A DNA stretch of 60,682 nucleotides from Bacillota bacterium (GCA_029549985.1 JAKPIB010000027.1:1-60682); one strand, 5' to 3'. Positions 6,799 to 16,087 are shown, numbered from the stretch's first letter. The notes: generated by a model not told the origin, from the sequence alone. A program made the numbers and translations.

Positions 6799-8610
6799 AT
6801 GGGAAAAAGAATAAGACTCTTGTGGGATTTCATGAAGGGAAACAGGCTCATTTTTCTGGGAGCCATATTGCTGGTAGGGCTGTCCGCCCTGGTATCGATG
6901 CTGTCACCGCTCGTCATGAGCTTTACGCTGGACAATGTGCTGGGCGACAAGGAGATCGTCCTGCCGTCCCTTATAGACAGGCTGGTCACAGCCCTAGGGG
7001 GCATGGATACGTTAAAGCGCAACATCTGGATATGCGGTCTGACCTTGCTTGCGATCACGATAGTAAACGGTGCCTTTCAGTTTTTAAGGGGCAAATGGTC
7101 GGCCAGGGCCGCGGAAACGATCGCCCGGAACATGCGGGACCGGCTGTATGGCCATATCCAAAGCCTGCCCTATGATTATCATGTCAAGGCAGAAACGGGC
7201 GACCTGATCCAAAGGTGCACCTCGGACGTCGAGACAGTCAGAAGGTTTTTGGCCGTCCAGCTCGTGGAGGTCGGCCGTGCGGTTTTCATGCTGGCCTCAG
7301 CCCTGGTCATCATGGTCAATATCGACCTGCAGATGACCCTGGTATCCATGGCAGTCGTCCCCTTCATATTTTCCTTTGCCTTTGTATTCTTTATCAAGAT
7401 ACAAAAGGCCTTTCTCAAATCAGACGAGTGCGAGGGAAGCCTGTCGACCATGCTGCAGGAGAACCTGACCGGCATCAGGGTCGTCAGGGCATTCGGCCGC
7501 CAGGCCTGGGAGAATGCCAGGTTCGATGAAAAGAACAAAGAGCTCAGGGACCTGAACAACAGGCTCATTCGCCTTTTGGCGATGTACTGGTCATTATCCG
7601 ACGGCATAGCCCTCCTGCAGATAGGCGTAGTTGTGGTGCTGGGCGTGTTCCGTGCCTCAACGGGGGCCATAACCTTCGGCGAGATGACGGTGTTCACGAG
7701 CTATGTAAGCATGCTGCTGTGGCCTATCCGTCAGATGGGCAGGATCCTGACCGACATGGGCAAGACCCTGGTATCCATCGGCCGTATCGGGGAGGTCCTG
7801 GATACGCCTGTCGAGACCCAGGATGAGGACTGCCTGAAGCCCCCCATAGCCGGGGATATCGTGTTTGACAACGTGTACTTTGAATATGAGGAGGGCAACC
7901 CGGTGCTCAAGGGGCTGTCCTTCTGGGTGCGCGAGGGGCAGACAGTCGCTGTCCTCGGGGCCACGGGCTCCGGCAAATCATCCCTGGTCCACCTGCTGCA
8001 AAGGCTGTATGACTACAAAAGCGGGTCTATTACGATAGGCGGAGTCGAGCTTAAGAAAATAGACAAGAAATGGCTGAGGAAGCATGTAGGCCTGGTGCTC
8101 CAGGAGCCCTTCCTCTACTCCAAGACGATCAAGGAAAACATCTCCATAGCCAAAAAGGACGCAACAGATGCGGAGATCTATGAAGCCAGCCGAATAGCCT
8201 CGGTCCACAAGGTCATAGAGGAGTTCGAGCAGGGCTATGAGACTCCCGTGGGCGAGAGGGGTGTGACCCTGTCCGGCGGGCAGAAGCAGCGGGTTGCCAT
8301 TGCGAGGACGGTAATAAACAACAGCTCAATACTGATATTCGATGACTCCCTGAGCGCCGTGGATACGGAGACCGATGCCGCCATACGCAGGGAGCTCAGA
8401 AAGCGCAGCAAGGACGTGACTACGTTCATAATCTCCCACAGGATCACCACCCTGTCGGAGGCAGACCTGATACTGGTCCTGGAAGACGGGCGCCTGGTCC
8501 AGTCGGGCACCCATGAGGAGCTGGTGAACCAGCCGGGCCTGTACCAGCGCATCTGGTCCATACAGAACTCTCTGGAGCAGGAGCTGTCATCAGGCAGCCA
8601 GACAGGCTAA
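6799..8610 (+). CDS. ABC multidrug exporter half-transporter, subunit with degenerate ATPase site
   Basis: A 603-residue type IV exporter: six membrane segments in the first about 310 residues, then one nucleotide-binding domain. Motifs seen are Walker A GATGSGKSS, Q-loop VLQEPF, signature LSGGQKQR, Walker B ILIFDDSLSAVD and H-loop SHRITT. The catalytic glutamate after Walker B is replaced by aspartate (DDS instead of DES), as in the inactive site of heterodimeric exporters such as TM287/288 and BmrCD. The frame is open from GTG 6790, but AGGAAG at 6785-6790 favours ATG 6799. It is followed after 87 bases by its partner and preceded by an attenuator-like leader, which suggests induction by drugs that affect translation. 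The substrate is unknown. Confidence 0.88.
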   Translation: MGKRIRLLWDFMKGNRLIFLGAILLVGLSALVSMLSPLVMSFTLDNVLGDKEIVLPSLIDRLVTALGGMDTLKRNIWICGLTLLAITIVNGAFQFLRGKWSARAAETIARNMRDRLYGHIQSLPYDYHVKAETGDLIQRCTSDVETVRRFLAVQLVEVGRAVFMLASALVIMVNIDLQMTLVSMAVVPFIFSFAFVFFIKIQKAFLKSDECEGSLSTMLQENLTGIRVVRAFGRQAWENARFDEKNKELRDLNNRLIRLLAMYWSLSDGIALLQIGVVVVLGVFRASTGAITFGEMTVFTSYVSMLLWPIRQMGRILTDMGKTLVSIGRIGEVLDTPVETQDEDCLKPPIAGDIVFDNVYFEYEEGNPVLKGLSFWVREGQTVAVLGATGSGKSSLVHLLQRLYDYKSGSITIGGVELKKIDKKWLRKHVGLVLQEPFLYSKTIKENISIAKKDATDAEIYEASRIASVHKVIEEFEQGYETPVGERGVTLSGGQKQRVAIARTVINNSSILIFDDSLSAVDTETDAAIRRELRKRSKDVTTFIISHRITTLSEADLILVLEDGRLVQSGTHEELVNQPGLYQRIWSIQNSLEQELSSGSQTG

Positions 8611-8697
8611 ATAAATCCGGACAAAGCAGCACCGGACAGCGGCTATGCTGCCAAGGAGCAGCCAATTGGCTGTGCTGCATCGAAAGGAAAATGAAAC

Positions 8698-10539
8698 ATG
8701 AGTGTATTTGAAGAACAGGATTATACCAAAAAATTCGATATCGATCTGTGGAAACAGCTTCTGGCTTTTGCAAAGCCATATACGAAGGACCTCTTGCTGC
8801 TGGCCGGGGTCATGGTCCTGACCGGCGGCGTTGACGTAGTATTCCCCATGATGACCCGCTATGCGATAGACAATTTCATCATACCGGCCAGGTATGACGG
8901 TATCGGCATATTTGCGGCGGTATACGGCCTTTTGGTAGCTCTCCAGGCCTTCAATACCTGGAACCTGATCTCGATAGCGGGGAAAATAGAAGTCTATATG
9001 GTATATGACATAAGGAAGGCCGGCTTCAAGCATCTGCAGGAGCTTTCCTTCTCCTACTATGACAAGACTCCCGTCGGCTGGATCATGGCCAGGATGACAT
9101 CGGACGCCCAGCGCCTGGGTGAGATCATATCCTGGGGGCTTGTGGACATGGCCTGGGGCATCACCATGATGCTGGGTATAACGGCCGTACTGCTCGTCCT
9201 CAACTGGAAGCTGGCCCTTTTCGCCCTGAGCGTAGTACCCTTCCTGGTAGTCGTCAGCCTCTATTTCCAGAAGCGGATCCTGGAAGGCTACCGGCGTGTA
9301 CGCAAAACCAGTTCCAAGATCACCGGGGCTTTCAACGAGGGCATCATGGGCGCAAAGACCTCCAAGACCCTGGTAAGAGAGGAGCGCAACCTGGAGGAGT
9401 TCAAGGAGCTGACATCGGATCTGAAGGGCTCAGCTATAAGAGTGGCGGTTTTTTCTTCGATATTCTTCCCCATAGTGACCACCCTGGGCGGCATCGGCGT
9501 AGCACTCGTCCTGTGGCAGGGGGGCAGGGGCCTTTTGGGCCAGAGCGCCATGATCGGGGCTATAAGCTGGGGCACCCTGTATGTCTTCGTAAGCTACACT
9601 ACCCAGTTCTTTGAGCCCATACACAATATCGCCCGCATACTGGCTGAGATGCAGTCCGCGCAGGCATCGGCGGAGCGGGTCCTGTCAATGATCAATACGC
9701 CCCTGGAGATAGACGACCGGGAGGACGTAAAAGCAAAATACGGTGACTTTTTCGATCCAAAGAGGGAAAACTGGGAGCCTATCCGGGGCGATGTGACCTT
9801 TGAAAATGTAAGCTTTACCTACAAGGGCGGCGAAAAGGTGCTGGAGGATTTCAGCCTCGAGGTCAAGGCCGGGCAGACCATCGCCCTGGTCGGTGAGACC
9901 GGCTCGGGAAAGAGCACCATCGTGAACCTCCTTTGCCGGTTTTACGAGCCAACGGAAGGGCGGATCCTCATAGACGGAGTGAATTACAGGGAAAGGTCCC
10001 AGCTCTGGCTCCAGTCGAATCTGGGCTATGTGCTCCAGTCGCCACATCTGTTCAGCGGAACGATAAAGGATAACATCCGCTACGGCAAGCTTGACGCTAC
10101 AGACGAGGAGATCGAAGCGGCAGCACGGCTCGTCAATGCCCATGAGTTCATCAGCAAGCTTGAAAAGGGCTATGACACGGAGGTCGGCGAGGGCGGCGGC
10201 AGGCTGTCCACAGGCCAGAAGCAGCTCATATCCTTTGCCCGGGCGGTAGTAGCAAACCCGAAGATTTTCGTGCTCGATGAGGCCACATCCTCCATTGATA
10301 CTGAAAACGAGCAGATAATCCAGAATGCGATCAATAAGGTACTGGAGGGCAGGACCAGCTTCATAATCGCCCACAGGCTGTCAACCATCCGCTCGGCCGA
10401 CCGTATACTGGTTATATATGGCGGCAAGGTCATCGAAGAGGGCACCCATCAGGAGCTCATCAACCTGAAGGGATACTATTATCGCCTGTACACCAACCAG
10501 TTCCTCGAGGAAGAGGAAGCGAGGATCATAAACAGATAG
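8698..10539 (+). CDS. ABC multidrug exporter half-transporter, catalytic subunit
   Basis: A 613-residue half-transporter with six membrane segments followed by a nucleotide-binding domain. It has Walker A GETGSGKST, Q-loop VLQSPH, Walker B IFVLDEATSSID with an intact catalytic glutamate, and H-loop AHRLST, but its signature motif is altered (LSTGQKQ for LSGGQ). This is the mirror image of the upstream protein: in a heterodimer the altered signature and the upstream aspartate form one degenerate site, leaving one full ATPase site. The two genes are thus a matched pair. ATG 8698 follows a weak GAAAGGAAA site. A strong hairpin at 10540 begins at the stop codon. Confidence 0.88.
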   Translation: MSVFEEQDYTKKFDIDLWKQLLAFAKPYTKDLLLLAGVMVLTGGVDVVFPMMTRYAIDNFIIPARYDGIGIFAAVYGLLVALQAFNTWNLISIAGKIEVYMVYDIRKAGFKHLQELSFSYYDKTPVGWIMARMTSDAQRLGEIISWGLVDMAWGITMMLGITAVLLVLNWKLALFALSVVPFLVVVSLYFQKRILEGYRRVRKTSSKITGAFNEGIMGAKTSKTLVREERNLEEFKELTSDLKGSAIRVAVFSSIFFPIVTTLGGIGVALVLWQGGRGLLGQSAMIGAISWGTLYVFVSYTTQFFEPIHNIARILAEMQSAQASAERVLSMINTPLEIDDREDVKAKYGDFFDPKRENWEPIRGDVTFENVSFTYKGGEKVLEDFSLEVKAGQTIALVGETGSGKSTIVNLLCRFYEPTEGRILIDGVNYRERSQLWLQSNLGYVLQSPHLFSGTIKDNIRYGKLDATDEEIEAAARLVNAHEFISKLEKGYDTEVGEGGGRLSTGQKQLISFARAVVANPKIFVLDEATSSIDTENEQIIQNAINKVLEGRTSFIIAHRLSTIRSADRILVIYGGKVIEEGTHQELINLKGYYYRLYTNQFLEEEEARIINR

Positions 10540-10571
10540 TCGAAATGGCAGCTTAAATGTTGCCATTTCGA
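10540..10571. terminator. Long hairpin after the exporter operon, no T-run
   Basis: TCGAAATGGCA at 10540-10550 is the perfect complement of TGCCATTTCGA at 10561-10571. It directly follows the stop codon but lacks a T-run, so it may act as a weak terminator or protect the mRNA end. Confidence 0.5.
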
Positions 10572-10603
10572 TTATAAAGCTATTAGTCTTGCCAGTCTTT
10601 GCC

Positions 10604-10612
10604 TGGTATAAT
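10604..10612 (+). promoter_or_regulatory. Extended -10 promoter for the J-domain gene
   Basis: TGG followed by TATAAT (10607-10612) is an extended -10 element; no good -35 is visible. It lies inside the longest open frame of the next gene, showing that the real start is farther downstream. Confidence 0.55.
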
Positions 10613-10654
10613 ATAGGAAAATGCCAGTCGTGTATTGGAAGGGGGCTGGACAAG

Positions 10655-11092
10655 TTGGACGAGCGAAGTCTCAAGCAAAAGCTCAGGCAGCTTAAAAAGA
10701 TAGAGTACATCGTCAGATTCGGAACAGCAGAGCCTGGTGCCGAGCAGCGCAAATCAGCCCTTACCTGGGACACCTTCTTCTCAAGCAAGGGCGGCCTGAA
10801 GCCCAGGTACCCGATCGAAAGTCTCCTCATAATGAACGCAGAAGCCAGAAAAAGAGTATTTGCCGACTATTTGTATACCGTATATACCGAAGGATATAAG
10901 AGAAGGGGAATGCTTTTTCCCGAGGTCGATTACCGTACGTTTTTCGATTTCGATCTACCGCCCAATGCCACCAAGGAGGATATTAAGAAGCGCTTCAGGG
11001 AGCTTGCGAAGATAGTGCATCCCGATCATGGGGGCTCCAATGAAGCGATGGTGGCCTTGCTTGAGCAGTATCACAAGCTGCTTGATCAATGA
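10655..11092 (+). CDS. J-domain (DnaJ-like) protein
   Basis: A 145-residue protein ending in a J domain: LPPNATKEDIKKRFRELAKI, the HPD tripeptide in VHPDHGGS, and a closing helix. The HPD motif stimulates Hsp70 ATPase, so it should recruit DnaK to a specific client. The first about 80 residues are charged and helical and match nothing I recognise; the zinc-finger and substrate domains of true DnaJ are absent. The frame is open from 10589, but that part contains the promoter; TTG 10655, behind GGAAGGGGG at 10638-10645, is the best start. It stands alone between two terminator-like hairpins. Confidence 0.72.
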   Translation: MDERSLKQKLRQLKKIEYIVRFGTAEPGAEQRKSALTWDTFFSSKGGLKPRYPIESLLIMNAEARKRVFADYLYTVYTEGYKRRGMLFPEVDYRTFFDFDLPPNATKEDIKKRFRELAKIVHPDHGGSNEAMVALLEQYHKLLDQ

Positions 11093-11128
11093 AAGGTGGA
11101 GAAGACGGACATCATCTTCCACCTTTGT
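11092..11128 (+). terminator. Terminator after the J-domain gene
   Basis: AAAGGTGGA at 11092-11100 pairs with TCCACCTTT at 11118-11126; the left arm begins at the last base of the stop codon. Confidence 0.65.
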
Positions 11129-11164
11129 GCTTGAAAAAATATTACTGTAAAATAAATTGTATAG

Positions 11165-11193
11165 TTGACAGGTGCATATATATACAGTATACT
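11165..11193 (+). promoter_or_regulatory. SigA promoter of the lysine transport operon
   Basis: TTGACA at 11165-11170 and TATACT at 11188-11193 are 17 bases apart, placing the transcript start near 11200 just before the L box. Confidence 0.8.
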
Positions 11194-11229
11194 ATTACAA
11201 ACAAATCAATAAGGAACCTCACTCTTGCA

Positions 11230-11411
11230 GTGAGGTAGAGGCGCGGTGTTTAACAGTCTTTAGCAGAGCGTTGAGGCGTTATGAAGCTATTGAGAAGGAA
11301 ACATCGCCGAAGTGGGCAGTATGCCTCAGGTACTGTCTGCTGGGCCTGTAGTTAAGAGCTGCAGGACTGTCTCAGCAAATGTCCCGGTTTGCTGAGTTGC
11401 GCTATCTCATT
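11230..11411 (+). promoter_or_regulatory. Lysine riboswitch (L box) aptamer
   Basis: P1 is formed by the GTGAGGTAG stretch near 11230-11238 and CTATCTCAT near 11402-11410. Inside it are the conserved L-box core pieces AGAGGCGCGG (11237-11246), ATCGCCGAAGTGG (11303-11315) and GCTGGG (about 11339-11344), in the right order and spacing for the five-helix lysine aptamer. A terminator at 11448 completes an off-switch: lysine binding should favour termination. The genes downstream encode an amino-acid importer, so lysine uptake is the obvious target. Confidence 0.92.
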
Positions 11412-11447
11412 GGGAAGAGGGGGGTTAGGCATATGTGTATGCATGAT

Positions 11448-11472
11448 ACCTGAGTTCGCCTCAGGTTTTTTT
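11448..11472 (+). terminator. Lysine riboswitch expression-platform terminator
   Basis: ACCTGAG at 11448-11454 pairs with CTCAGGT at 11460-11466 around a TTCGC loop, followed by seven T. It lies between the L-box aptamer and the first transport gene. Confidence 0.85.
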
Positions 11473-11510
11473 GTTATCAAAAATGAAACAAATCGGGAAG
11501 GAGAATAACG

Positions 11511-12332
11511 ATGAGAAAAAGACTGACACTTATATTTACTATATTGATGCTGACTGCTCTTATGATCACGGGATGCGGTACCAGGACCGGATCCGATGAA
11601 GATGTTTTCAGGGTAGGGATGGAGTGCGGATATGCGCCCTTCAACTGGACCCAGCTCGACAGCTCAAACGGCGCTGTGCCGATCGAGGACACTGCCGAGT
11701 TTGCCGGAGGATATGACGTCGAGATAGCCAAGAGGATAGCGGAAGGCCTTGGGAAAAAGCTGGTCATCGTCAAGATGAACTGGGAAGGCCTTGAGCCGGC
11801 AGTCTCGTCTGGCGTTATCGATGCGATCATTGCAGGCATGTCGCCTACTGCGGAACGCAAGGAGACCATAGACTTTTCGGACAACTATTACAAATCGGAC
11901 CTGGTGATGGTAGTAAGAAAGGGCGGGCCTTATGAGAACGCCAAAACCCTTGCGGATTTCAGCGGAGCAAAGATCACAGCCCAGCTCAGCACCTTCCATT
12001 ATACGGTGATCGACCAGATCCCGGGGGTCGATAAGCAGACCGCCATGAAAGACTTCACAGCCATGAGGGTGGCCCTTGAGTCGGGCATAATTGACGGCTA
12101 TGTCTCGGAGCGGCCGGAGGGCGTGAGCGCAGAGGCGGCCAACAGCAACTTCAAGATGGTAGTGTTCGAGGACGGGTTCGTGACCTCGGATGACGATACG
12201 GCTATCGCGGTCGGGCTTAAAAAAGGCAGCGAGTACAGGGAAGCCATAAACGAGATCCTGGCCGGCATCTCGGAAGAAGAGCGGGTCAGGCTCATGGATG
12301 AGGCGATCAAAAACCAGCCTGCTTCCAACTAA
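11511..12332 (+). CDS. Amino-acid (probably lysine) ABC transporter, substrate-binding lipoprotein
   Basis: A 273-residue family 3 solute-binding protein. A lipoprotein signal ends in the lipobox MITGC with the acylated cysteine at residue 22. The mature part has the class landmarks FRVGMECGYAPFNW, GYDVEIAKRIAEGLG and IIAGMSPTAERKETIDFSD. It should sit on the outer face of the membrane and deliver a polar amino acid to the permease encoded next. AAGGAG stands 7 bases before ATG 11511. The lysine riboswitch upstream is direct evidence for lysine as ligand, though arginine or ornithine could also be bound. A terminator-like hairpin follows and should make this protein more abundant than the permease. 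Confidence 0.92.
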   Translation: MRKRLTLIFTILMLTALMITGCGTRTGSDEDVFRVGMECGYAPFNWTQLDSSNGAVPIEDTAEFAGGYDVEIAKRIAEGLGKKLVIVKMNWEGLEPAVSSGVIDAIIAGMSPTAERKETIDFSDNYYKSDLVMVVRKGGPYENAKTLADFSGAKITAQLSTFHYTVIDQIPGVDKQTAMKDFTAMRVALESGIIDGYVSERPEGVSAEAANSNFKMVVFEDGFVTSDDDTAIAVGLKKGSEYREAINEILAGISEEERVRLMDEAIKNQPASN

Positions 12333-12340
12333 CACAACTA

Positions 12341-12373
12341 AACCGGGTGCTCAAGCCGGCATTCGGTTTTTTT
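12341..12373 (+). terminator. Intra-operon terminator between binding protein and permease
   Basis: AACCGGGTGC at 12341-12350 pairs with GCATTCGGTT at 12359-12368 (10 pairs, two G-U), with a T-run at 12367-12373. Partial read-through would give excess binding protein over membrane subunits. Confidence 0.7.
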
Positions 12374-12390
12374 ATCGACGGGAGGCTACA

Positions 12391-13185
12391 ATGACTCTTG
12401 AAAAGCTATACAGTATAATACGTGACTTCTGGCCCATGCTGCTGCGTGGCGCCGGAGCCACTCTCCTTATATCCACGATCGGTACTCTTGTGGGCTTTGT
12501 CATAGGCCTGCTGGTGGGGGTCGTCCGTACGATCCCCATCCCCGAAAAGGGGGATAAGCGGGTGTTCAAGCGGGTATTGCTGAAAACGGTGAATGCCATA
12601 CTATCGGTATATATCGAGGTTTTCCGCGGGACCCCCATGATAGTCCAGGCCATGGTTATCTTCTATGGCACGGCTATGGCCTTCGGCATACAGATGGACA
12701 GGATGTTCGCAGGCCTGTTTATCGTTTCGATCAATACCGGTGCCTACATGTCCGAGATCGTGCGCGGCGGGATAATCTCCGTTGACAAGGGCCAGTATGA
12801 AGCCGCCCAGGCCATAGGCATGAACCATATCCAGACTATGACCTGCGTGGTCCTGCCCCAGGCTGTCAGGAACATCCTGCCGGCTACGGGCAACGAGTTT
12901 GTCATCAATATCAAGGATACCTCCGTTTTGAACGTGATCTCGGTAACGGAGCTGTACTTCCAGACCAGCACCGTGGCAGGCATCAGCTACAACACCTTCG
13001 GGGCCTTTTTCGTAACGAGCTTTATCTACCTGGCCATGACCTTTTCGGTGACCAGGATCTTAAGGCTCATCGAGAAAAAGCTTGAAGGGCCCGTAAACTA
13101 TGATGTCATCATGTACGCCAACCAGATGCAGGTGCTGCCGCCTGAGGAGATGGCCGCCAGGAAAAAGCGGAACAAATCAAGGTGA
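12391..13185 (+). CDS. Amino-acid ABC transporter permease (lysine system)
   Basis: A 264-residue HisM/GlnP-type permease with about five membrane segments. The coupling loop that contacts the ATPase is plain: [20 protein letters not shown], then [16 protein letters not shown]. The frame is open from 12298 through the terminator hairpin, but GGGAGG before ATG 12391 marks the true start. The stop overlaps the next gene region by a few bases. As there is only one permease gene, it should form a homodimer. It lies under the same L box as the binding protein but behind an extra terminator, so it should be made in smaller amounts. Confidence 0.92.
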   Translation: MTLEKLYSIIRDFWPMLLRGAGATLLISTIGTLVGFVIGLLVGVVRTIPIPEKGDKRVFKRVLLKTVNAILSVYIEVFRGTPMIVQAMVIFYGTAMAFGIQMDRMFAGLFIVSINTGAYMSEIVRGGIISVDKGQYEAAQAIGMNHIQTMTCVVLPQAVRNILPATGNEFVINIKDTSVLNVISVTELYFQTSTVAGISYNTFGAFFVTSFIYLAMTFSVTRILRLIEKKLEGPVNYDVIMYANQMQVLPPEEMAARKKRNKSR

Positions 13186-13199
13186 AGGACGATTGCCAT

Positions 13200-13955
13200 A
13201 TGAGAGATATACACGATACCGAAACGATAGTTGAAGTCCGGCACCTGAGCAAGACCTTCGGAAACCACGAAGTGCTCAGGGATGTGAACTTTTCCGTCAG
13301 AAAAGGCGAGGTCGTATGCATAATAGGGTCATCGGGCTCGGGCAAATCCACCCTGCTCCGCTGCATAAATCTGCTGGAGAAGCCCAGCGGGGGTGTCATC
13401 CTCTACAAGGGGCAGAATATACTGGATAGCAGCATGAACATCTATGCCTACCGGACCAAGCTGGGCATGGTGTTTCAGCAGTTCAACCTGTTTGAAAACC
13501 ATAATGTGCTCAATAACTGCATTGTAGGCCAGCGGAAGGTGCTGAAGCGGTCACCGGAGGAAGCCCGGGAGATCGCCCTCAAATACCTCAAGGTCGTCGG
13601 CATGGACCAGTATATCAACGCCAAACCAAGGCAGCTCTCCGGCGGCCAGAAGCAGCGCGTGGCGATCGCAAGGGCCCTGTCCATGGAGCCCGATGTGGTG
13701 CTCTTTGACGAGCCGACCTCAGCCCTGGACCCGGAGATGGTCGGGGATGTCCTGGCTGTCATGAAGGAGCTGGCCCAGGCAGGCCTGACCATGCTGATCG
13801 TAACCCATGAGATGGAGTTTGCCAGGGATGTGGCTGACCGCGTCGTCTTTATGGATAACGGCGTGATTGAAGAGGAAGGGACTCCGGAGCAGATCTTCAA
13901 TAACCCGGTTAAGGAACGCACCAGGGAATTTTTGAGCCGGACCTTGAGAAGATAA
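13200..13955 (+). CDS. Amino-acid ABC transporter ATPase (lysine system)
   Basis: A 251-residue polar-amino-acid ATPase with Walker [11 protein letters not shown]-loop VFQQFNLF, signature LSGGQKQR, Walker [14 protein letters not shown] and H-loop VTHEM. It energises the permease encoded directly upstream. The frame also allows a GTG start at 13182 overlapping the permease stop; ATG 13200 behind AAGGA at 13185-13189 is slightly better placed. The middle segment ([20 protein letters not shown]) is a common variant in lysine and arginine systems of Bacillota. Confidence 0.92.
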   Translation: MRDIHDTETIVEVRHLSKTFGNHEVLRDVNFSVRKGEVVCIIGSSGSGKSTLLRCINLLEKPSGGVILYKGQNILDSSMNIYAYRTKLGMVFQQFNLFENHNVLNNCIVGQRKVLKRSPEEAREIALKYLKVVGMDQYINAKPRQLSGGQKQRVAIARALSMEPDVVLFDEPTSALDPEMVGDVLAVMKELAQAGLTMLIVTHEMEFARDVADRVVFMDNGVIEEEGTPEQIFNNPVKERTREFLSRTLRR

Positions 13956-13979
13956 ATACCAGAAGATTAGGGGTGCAAA

Positions 13980-15329
13980 ATGGAGAATAAGAGAGAACAC
14001 TATGGGCTTATTACAGCCACCGCAATGATAGTGGGCATCGTGATAGGCTCGGGCATCTATTTCAAAGGAGATGACATTCTCCTTGGCACGGGCGGGAATG
14101 TCCTGCTCGGCGTACTGGTTTTCTGCATCGGTGCATTCAGCATCATATTCGGCAACCTGACCCTGTCCGAGCTTTCGGTCAGATCAGGGAAAAGCGGCGG
14201 GGTCATAGGATTTTATGAAGGCTTTATATCAAAGCAGGTAGCTTCGGGATTCGGCTGGTTCCAGGCCACAGTCTACCTGCCGACCATAAATGCCGTCGTA
14301 TCCTGGGCCGCGGGCATCTATACCTGCCTGCTCCTGGGCCTTGATTTCACGCTGGAAAATCAGATACTCATAGGCTCTGCCTATATGGTCCTGATTTTCG
14401 CGCTCAACATCCTCTCTGTCAAGCTGGGTGGCTACTTCCAGAACCTCGCCACGGTGACAAAGCTCATACCCCTCCTTGTGATAGCGGCCGCGAGCTTGTT
14501 TTTAGGCCCCCAGGACCCACAGATCCCTGCGGATGTCGAGGTAGTGACCAAAACGGATGTGGGCTTTAAATGGCTGGCAGCCCTTGTCCCCATCGCGTTT
14601 TCATACGATGGCTGGATAGTGGCCCTGAGCATCACCGATGAGGTCAGGAAGCCCAAGAGGAACATGCCCCTGGCGCTGACCATGGGGCCCTTGATCGTCC
14701 TGGGAGTCTACCTTGTATACTTCCTGGGGCTCAACAACATGCTCGGCGCAGAGTTCATAATGTCGATGAAGGACAGCGCCGTGAACACTGCCGGCAACAT
14801 TTTGCTGGGCACACACGGAGCCACCATCATCAATGTGTTCGTCATAATCTCGATCCTGGGCGTCGTGAACGGCCTTACCCTGGGCAGCCTGAGGGTGCCC
14901 CAGACCCTGGCCAGCAAAAACATGCTGCCTGCATCGGGAAAAATCGAGAAGATCGATCAGAGGATCGAGCTCTCATGGGGCTCCTGCGCGATCTCCTTCG
15001 CGTTGACGGCCTTCTGGATGGTCATCCATTACATCACCCAGAAGCTTGGCATCCTGAGGGGAGACATAAGCGATATAGCCATAGTGTTCAGCTATGCGTG
15101 CTATGCCCTGCTTTATGTGAAGGTCATCAAAATGAAGCTGTCCGGTGAGATTAAAAGCGTGTTCAAGGGCATCATATGCCCTGTGTTCGCCCTGATGGGT
15201 TCATCCATCATCATAATTGGCGGCGTAGTTTCCAACCCCCTGTACGTGCCGATATTCATGGCGTTCTGCTTCCTCGTGGGCGTTATCGGCTATATGTACT
15301 ACAACAACAGAATAAAGAATGAGATATAA
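13980..15329 (+). CDS. APC-family amino-acid permease
   Basis: A 449-residue membrane protein with about twelve hydrophobic segments. The N-terminal ITATAMIVGIVIGSGIYFKG is the APC signature in which the GSGI turn contacts the substrate, and the overall look is of the LAT/SteT group of amino-acid exchangers. AGGGGTG precedes ATG 13980 by 5-6 bases. It starts only 24 bases after the ABC ATPase with no terminator between, so it is very probably the last gene of the lysine-riboswitch operon and may be a second lysine carrier or an exchanger. The substrate cannot be read from the sequence. Confidence 0.85.
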   Translation: MENKREHYGLITATAMIVGIVIGSGIYFKGDDILLGTGGNVLLGVLVFCIGAFSIIFGNLTLSELSVRSGKSGGVIGFYEGFISKQVASGFGWFQATVYLPTINAVVSWAAGIYTCLLLGLDFTLENQILIGSAYMVLIFALNILSVKLGGYFQNLATVTKLIPLLVIAAASLFLGPQDPQIPADVEVVTKTDVGFKWLAALVPIAFSYDGWIVALSITDEVRKPKRNMPLALTMGPLIVLGVYLVYFLGLNNMLGAEFIMSMKDSAVNTAGNILLGTHGATIINVFVIISILGVVNGLTLGSLRVPQTLASKNMLPASGKIEKIDQRIELSWGSCAISFALTAFWMVIHYITQKLGILRGDISDIAIVFSYACYALLYVKVIKMKLSGEIKSVFKGIICPVFALMGSSIIIIGGVVSNPLYVPIFMAFCFLVGVIGYMYYNNRIKNEI

Positions 15330-15379
15330 GGCATACTAACTGCACCTGATAATGCTGAAATGCAAAAGGTGCGTCCTGA

Positions 15380-16087
15380 ATGAGTGAAAGCCTTGTCGTA
15401 CTGGTCAGAGCTGTAATTGGTTTCTTTTCCCTCCTGATATTCGCGCGGATATTGGGTAAGGAGCAAATCAGTCAGCTCACTTTTTTTGATTATGTACTGG
15501 GCATTACCATAGGCTCCATGGCAGCGGACCTGACTACGGACCTGTCCAGCAAGGCATGGCCCCACTGGGTCGGCCTGTTCACCTGGGCAGCCCTTGGCCT
15601 GCTTATGGAGGTAATATCTATGAGATGGAGGTCTGCTGCGAGATATCTTGAGGGCGAGCCGACGATCGTCATAATGAATGGCAAGATACTGGAGCAGGCC
15701 TTGAAAAAGATGCGGATCAGGGTATCTGATATCATGGAGCTGCTGCGCAACCAGGGGGTCTTTGACCCTGGCCAGGTGGATTTTGCGCTGATGGAGCCAA
15801 ACGGACAGCTTTCCGTGCTGAAAAAGCCCGCCTTCCAGCCCCTGACCCCAAGGGACATGGGCATATCACCGCCTTTTGAAGGCATCAGCACCGACCTTAT
15901 ATATGACGGCATCCTGCTGGAGGAAAACCTGCGGCAGATGAACAAGGACAAGGCCTGGCTGATGGATCAGCTAAGTAAGCAGGGCATAAGGGATGTCTCG
16001 GAGGTTTTCCTGGCAACACTCAACGATGCGGGCAGCCTATATATCGACAAGTACGATGACCATATCAAAAAGGTCAGGGACATCTGA
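15380..16087 (+). CDS. YetF-type membrane protein (DUF421)
   Basis: A 235-residue protein with about three N-terminal membrane segments and a soluble part. Family landmarks are FARILGKEQISQLTFFDYVLGITIGSMAA and the soluble YLEGEPTIVIMNGKI ... VSDIMELLRNQGVF. YetF proteins are common in spore formers; their function is not settled, although related proteins have been linked to spore membranes. AAAGGTG precedes ATG 15380. The DUF4363 gene follows after 39 bases, the usual arrangement for this family. Confidence 0.85.
   Translation: MSESLVVLVRAVIGFFSLLIFARILGKEQISQLTFFDYVLGITIGSMAADLTTDLSSKAWPHWVGLFTWAALGLLMEVISMRWRSAARYLEGEPTIVIMNGKILEQALKKMRIRVSDIMELLRNQGVFDPGQVDFALMEPNGQLSVLKKPAFQPLTPRDMGISPPFEGISTDLIYDGILLEENLRQMNKDKAWLMDQLSKQGIRDVSEVFLATLNDAGSLYIDKYDDHIKKVRDI

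Noticed and set aside
10589-10654. Extended J-domain protein starting at 10589
   Set aside because: This stretch holds the extended -10 promoter TGGTATAAT, so translation must begin later, at TTG 10655.
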